Below the pieces are notes generated by a model that made no database searches, had not been told where the DNA came from, and saw only the letters and a program-made list of their open reading frames with translations. From Pythium myriotylum (taxonomy: Eukaryota; Oomycota; Peronosporomycetes; Pythiales; Pythiaceae): 64,000 nt of DNA. Location of the stretch: positions 4,127,471 through 4,191,470 of the forward strand of contig JALJCQ010000012.1 of the NCBI GenBank assembly GCA_023091665.1, in the 5' to 3' direction. This document shows positions 61,541 to 64,000 of this stretch, piece after piece. The stretch's first letter is position 1; each line of letters begins with the position of its first letter. Made by a program: the position numbers and the translations under genes.

Positions 61541-63433
61541 TTAATGCATGGCATCTCCCGAGCTGTTCTTGAAGTGGTCGTCGTAGATGTTGGCCCTGAA
61601 CTCTGATGGACAGAGTATGTCTCGGAGGTTCCGTGGACGGCGGTAGCACACAGTGATCTTGATGTTGTGGGCTGCGAACTCGTCTTCAATACGGTGGGCT
61701 TGATAGATAGCTCGTAGTTGTTTCCGAGTTGGGCCGTTCGGGTCATAAGGCACAGACAAGAAGACTTGCTTGGGCTTGCCGAGTTCCGTGGTTGGCCGCG
61801 TCGTCTGTTGTGCTTCTTCTTGTAGCTTGGCGATTCTTTCGATGGCGTCGCGGAAATGGTCTCTAAGCTGGTTAGAGTTGTATCCGCGAGCTGCCAGGCG
61901 CTGGAAGAAGGCTCTGACTTGAGACAGGAAATCTTCCTTCCTGGTGTTCTGGCGGTAATACTTCTGGACAATGCCGATGATGAGGCCTTTCAGAACGCCT
62001 GGAGGGTGTGCGCTTTGAGCCGCGATGTAGAGATAGAGATTGAGCTCTTTCTCATGAGTTCGAGTCTCGTATCTCGTGTCGGATCGGCGGATTTTGAGGT
62101 CAAGAAACGGTGCTTCACGACCGCGTTCCATGTACGTCCAGCGAAGTCCTGGAATCGTGTTGAGGCGGATCTTGAAGAGTTCGAAAGCACGGGGATCTTT
62201 TCCGTCTTGCCAAATCAAAAACACGTCGTCGATGTAGCGCTTGTAGAGCACGATGTAGTTGCTGAACTCTCGAAGGATGCTTCGCTCGTGATACGCTACG
62301 TAGAGTGATGCGTACGTGGGGGCACATGGTGTTCCCATGGCGGTGCCCTTGATTTGCTTCCACACGCAGTCTCCGAACATGAACAAGTTCTCGTTCATGA
62401 TGTAGTCGAGACCTTGGACGATCACATTCTCGAAGCGATGCTTCTCTTCTTGGAGCATGGCTTTGATTGTTGCGATGCCGATGTTGGTGGGGATGTTGGT
62501 GTAGAGCGAGACGGCGTCAAATGTGAACAAACGATGCTTGGGGCTGGGCTGAATCTGTCGAAGTTCAGTCAGCAGCGTGTCGGAGTCTCGAAGGTACGAT
62601 GGCTGTCGCTGGAGCATGTCTTGCAACTGGAAATCGATCCACTTCGAGAGACCGGCTGTCGGTGTTCCGCAGCTGGCAATGATAGGGCGAATGGCGAGAT
62701 CCTCCTTGTGGAGCTTTATCAGGCCATAGAAGCGTCCTAACTTGCACGAACTTGGATTACACTTGATGACAGCAACTTGTCGTTGGATGACTGGATCTTC
62801 ACGGTACTGGTAGTTGAGTAGCATGTAGATCAGGTTCACTTTGGCTGCGATCCGTTGGATCTGGGTCTCTGGTCCGTTGGGAAGACGATACAATGGCGTG
62901 TATGTCTCCTCGTCACTCAGGTGATCAAGACACATGGAAGTGTACTGTGATCGAAGCATGAGCGTCGGGCCGAGGTTCTTGTCTGCCTGCACGACCATCA
63001 AGTTCGGATCATTTCGTAGCAATCGTAGCAAGTTGCGTTGGTTGCTGTCGAGGTTGAACTTGTGTCGGAAGGGATACTGTGCAATGAGTTCGGTCGCGTG
63101 TGACTTGATCGACTCCAGTAAATCTTCTTGATGGCGTGGCAGGTGGTTTGGCTGGAAAGCAAGGTTTGGAACGTAGATCTTCGAGTTGTAGTCGCGGTCG
63201 CTGGAGTCAGCAAACTGGACTGCAATTCGAAGAGACCGGACGAGTTTGGGGAAGATGGTAACTGGCGAGAGGGAAGAGCGTTGCGGCGGAGGTGTCGGGC
63301 AGAACTTGAGGTTCAGACCCAGGAGTCTCTTCAGACCTGGTGGAATCTTGGTGCCACGTGGTGTGAGATTGTGGAACGCGAGATTGCGAGGCAATGCGTC
63401 CACATCACAAGCCCTACGACAGCCGAAGATCAA
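61541..63433 (-). CDS. PLE reverse transcriptase (copy 3)
   Basis: 630-aa frame, as translated identical to copy 2; frame open upstream to the truncation. Complete RT motifs including YIDDVFLIW. Because ORF1's start is missing, normal frameshift expression is not possible from this copy. Confidence 0.9.
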   Translation of the reverse strand: MIFGCRRACDVDALPRNLAFHNLTPRGTKIPPGLKRLLGLNLKFCPTPPPQRSSLSPVTIFPKLVRSLRIAVQFADSSDRDYNSKIYVPNLAFQPNHLPRHQEDLLESIKSHATELIAQYPFRHKFNLDSNQRNLLRLLRNDPNLMVVQADKNLGPTLMLRSQYTSMCLDHLSDEETYTPLYRLPNGPETQIQRIAAKVNLIYMLLNYQYREDPVIQRQVAVIKCNPSSCKLGRFYGLIKLHKEDLAIRPIIASCGTPTAGLSKWIDFQLQDMLQRQPSYLRDSDTLLTELRQIQPSPKHRLFTFDAVSLYTNIPTNIGIATIKAMLQEEKHRFENVIVQGLDYIMNENLFMFGDCVWKQIKGTAMGTPCAPTYASLYVAYHERSILREFSNYIVLYKRYIDDVFLIWQDGKDPRAFELFKIRLNTIPGLRWTYMERGREAPFLDLKIRRSDTRYETRTHEKELNLYLYIAAQSAHPPGVLKGLIIGIVQKYYRQNTRKEDFLSQVRAFFQRLAARGYNSNQLRDHFRDAIERIAKLQEEAQQTTRPTTELGKPKQVFLSVPYDPNGPTRKQLRAIYQAHRIEDEFAAHNIKITVCYRRPRNLRDILCPSEFRANIYDDHFKNSSGDAMH

Positions 63434-63465
63434 ACTGGCGTTGAAGAGATCCGAGCGGTCGCGTC

Positions 63466-63717
63466 TTATGATCGCGCGGTTTTGGCGCCGCGCGGCGGTT
63501 TGTCGGCGGCGTTGCTCCTTTTCCTTTTGCTTGCGCTTCGCGTGTTGCCGTTTCTTCCGCTGTTTGAGGCGGAAGTTCCCTTTGCGGCGTCGGCCTTTGG
63601 TGCAGGGTGCTTCTTGTTCTTGCTGACGGTCGCACCCTTCGCGCCAGCTCTGGCGTTTTTTCGTTCCTGTTGCTTTGGAACCTTCCGGTCGATACGGAGC
63701 TGTCGTAGTTCGTTCTT
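63466..63717 (-). pseudogene. PLE ORF1, C-terminal remnant (copy 3)
   Basis: Only the basic C-terminal part of ORF1 remains (from about QLRIDRKVPKQQ to the stop at 63466), including the slippery heptamer at 63655-63661. The rest was lost at the telomere junction. Confidence 0.9.
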
Positions 63718-64000
63718 GGGTTTAGGGTTTAGGGTTTAGGGTTTAGGGTTTAGGGTTTAGGGTTTAGGGTTTAGGGTTTAGGGTTTAGGGTTTAGGGTTT
63801 AGGGTTTAGGGTTTAGGGTTTAGGGTTTAGGGTTTAGGGTTTAGGGTTTAGGGTTTAGGGTTTAGGGTTTAGGGTTTAGGGTTTAGGGTTTAGGGTTTAG
63901 GGTTTAGGGTTTAGGGTTTAGGGTTTAGGGTTTAGGGTTTAGGGTTTAGGGTTTAGGGTTTAGGGTTTAGGGTTTAGGGTTTAGGGTTTAGGGTTTAGGA
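63718..64000 (+). repeat. Terminal telomere, (TTTAGGG)n
   Basis: About 40 perfect TTTAGGG units to the window edge. The G-rich strand runs 5' to 3' outward, the correct polarity for a chromosome end. Confidence 0.97.

Larger units (their letters stand above)
60859..63717 (-). mobile_element. Penelope-like element copy 3, terminal copy, 5'-truncated
   Basis: 2.86 kb, colinear with copy 2 at a constant 3,577-bp offset, so without indels. The 5' end breaks within ORF1 at CGTTCTTG and is capped by the terminal telomere. Confidence 0.95.

Overview
The window is one chromosome end of a eukaryote, most likely an oomycete. The last 283 bases are uninterrupted TTTAGGG repeats with the G-rich strand running 5' to 3' off the right edge, so the right edge is a telomere. 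Genes are dense, with few short GT-AG introns (54-130 bp). The content also fits an oomycete: Roc-COR/ankyrin proteins, FYVE-like lipid-binding paralogues, a DEAH helicase fused to an RBR module, and MULE, Copia and Penelope-like elements. The telomere repeat alone would also fit plants, so oomycete is an inference and I do not name a genus.

Layout. 0-12 kb: two divergent Roc-COR GTPase genes with ankyrin repeats. The left one (minus strand, running off the window) carries 14 tandem ankyrin exons in a 229-bp exon+intron array. The right one (plus) has two Roc-COR modules but is split by a 2.33-kb TIR insertion with a 9-bp target duplication and also has an in-frame stop. 12.7-15.9 kb: two paralogous minus-strand type I membrane proteins (signal peptide, Cys-rich domain, Ser/Thr-rich stalk, one TM helix, tail ending EVEL). 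17.0-23.6 kb: a 2,196-aa CCCH-DEAH helicase-RBR protein. 24.3-30.7 kb: three paralogous proteins with an N-terminal lipid-binding-like region and a FYVE-like zinc finger; two share a tract that looks gene-converted. 31-50 kb: decayed accessory DNA with a MULE, a Ulp1 protease fragment, a Copia element nested in an older TIR element, and pseudogene debris. 50.6-54.6 kb: a minus-strand Copia element cut off in gag.

From 54.6 kb to the end lies the most striking region: a head-to-tail array of four copies of an endonuclease-less Penelope-like retroelement, each pair separated by telomeric repeats. All copies begin with the same 3' terminus joined to TTTAG and end at a different 5' point capped by new telomeric repeats. 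That is the pattern expected if the element's RNA is copied directly onto the chromosome's 3' end. Three further features stand out in the element: a canonical A AAA AAC -1 frameshift site in the correct register between its coiled-coil ORF1 and its reverse transcriptase; a 62-bp array of twelve heat-shock-factor half-sites near its 3' end, placed to act as a promoter for the next copy; and an internal block of telomere-like sequence in its 3' UTR. Functionally the window runs from stable housekeeping and signalling genes, through a transposon-rich subtelomere, to a telomere that seems to have been rebuilt by retrotransposition after a break inside a Copia element.
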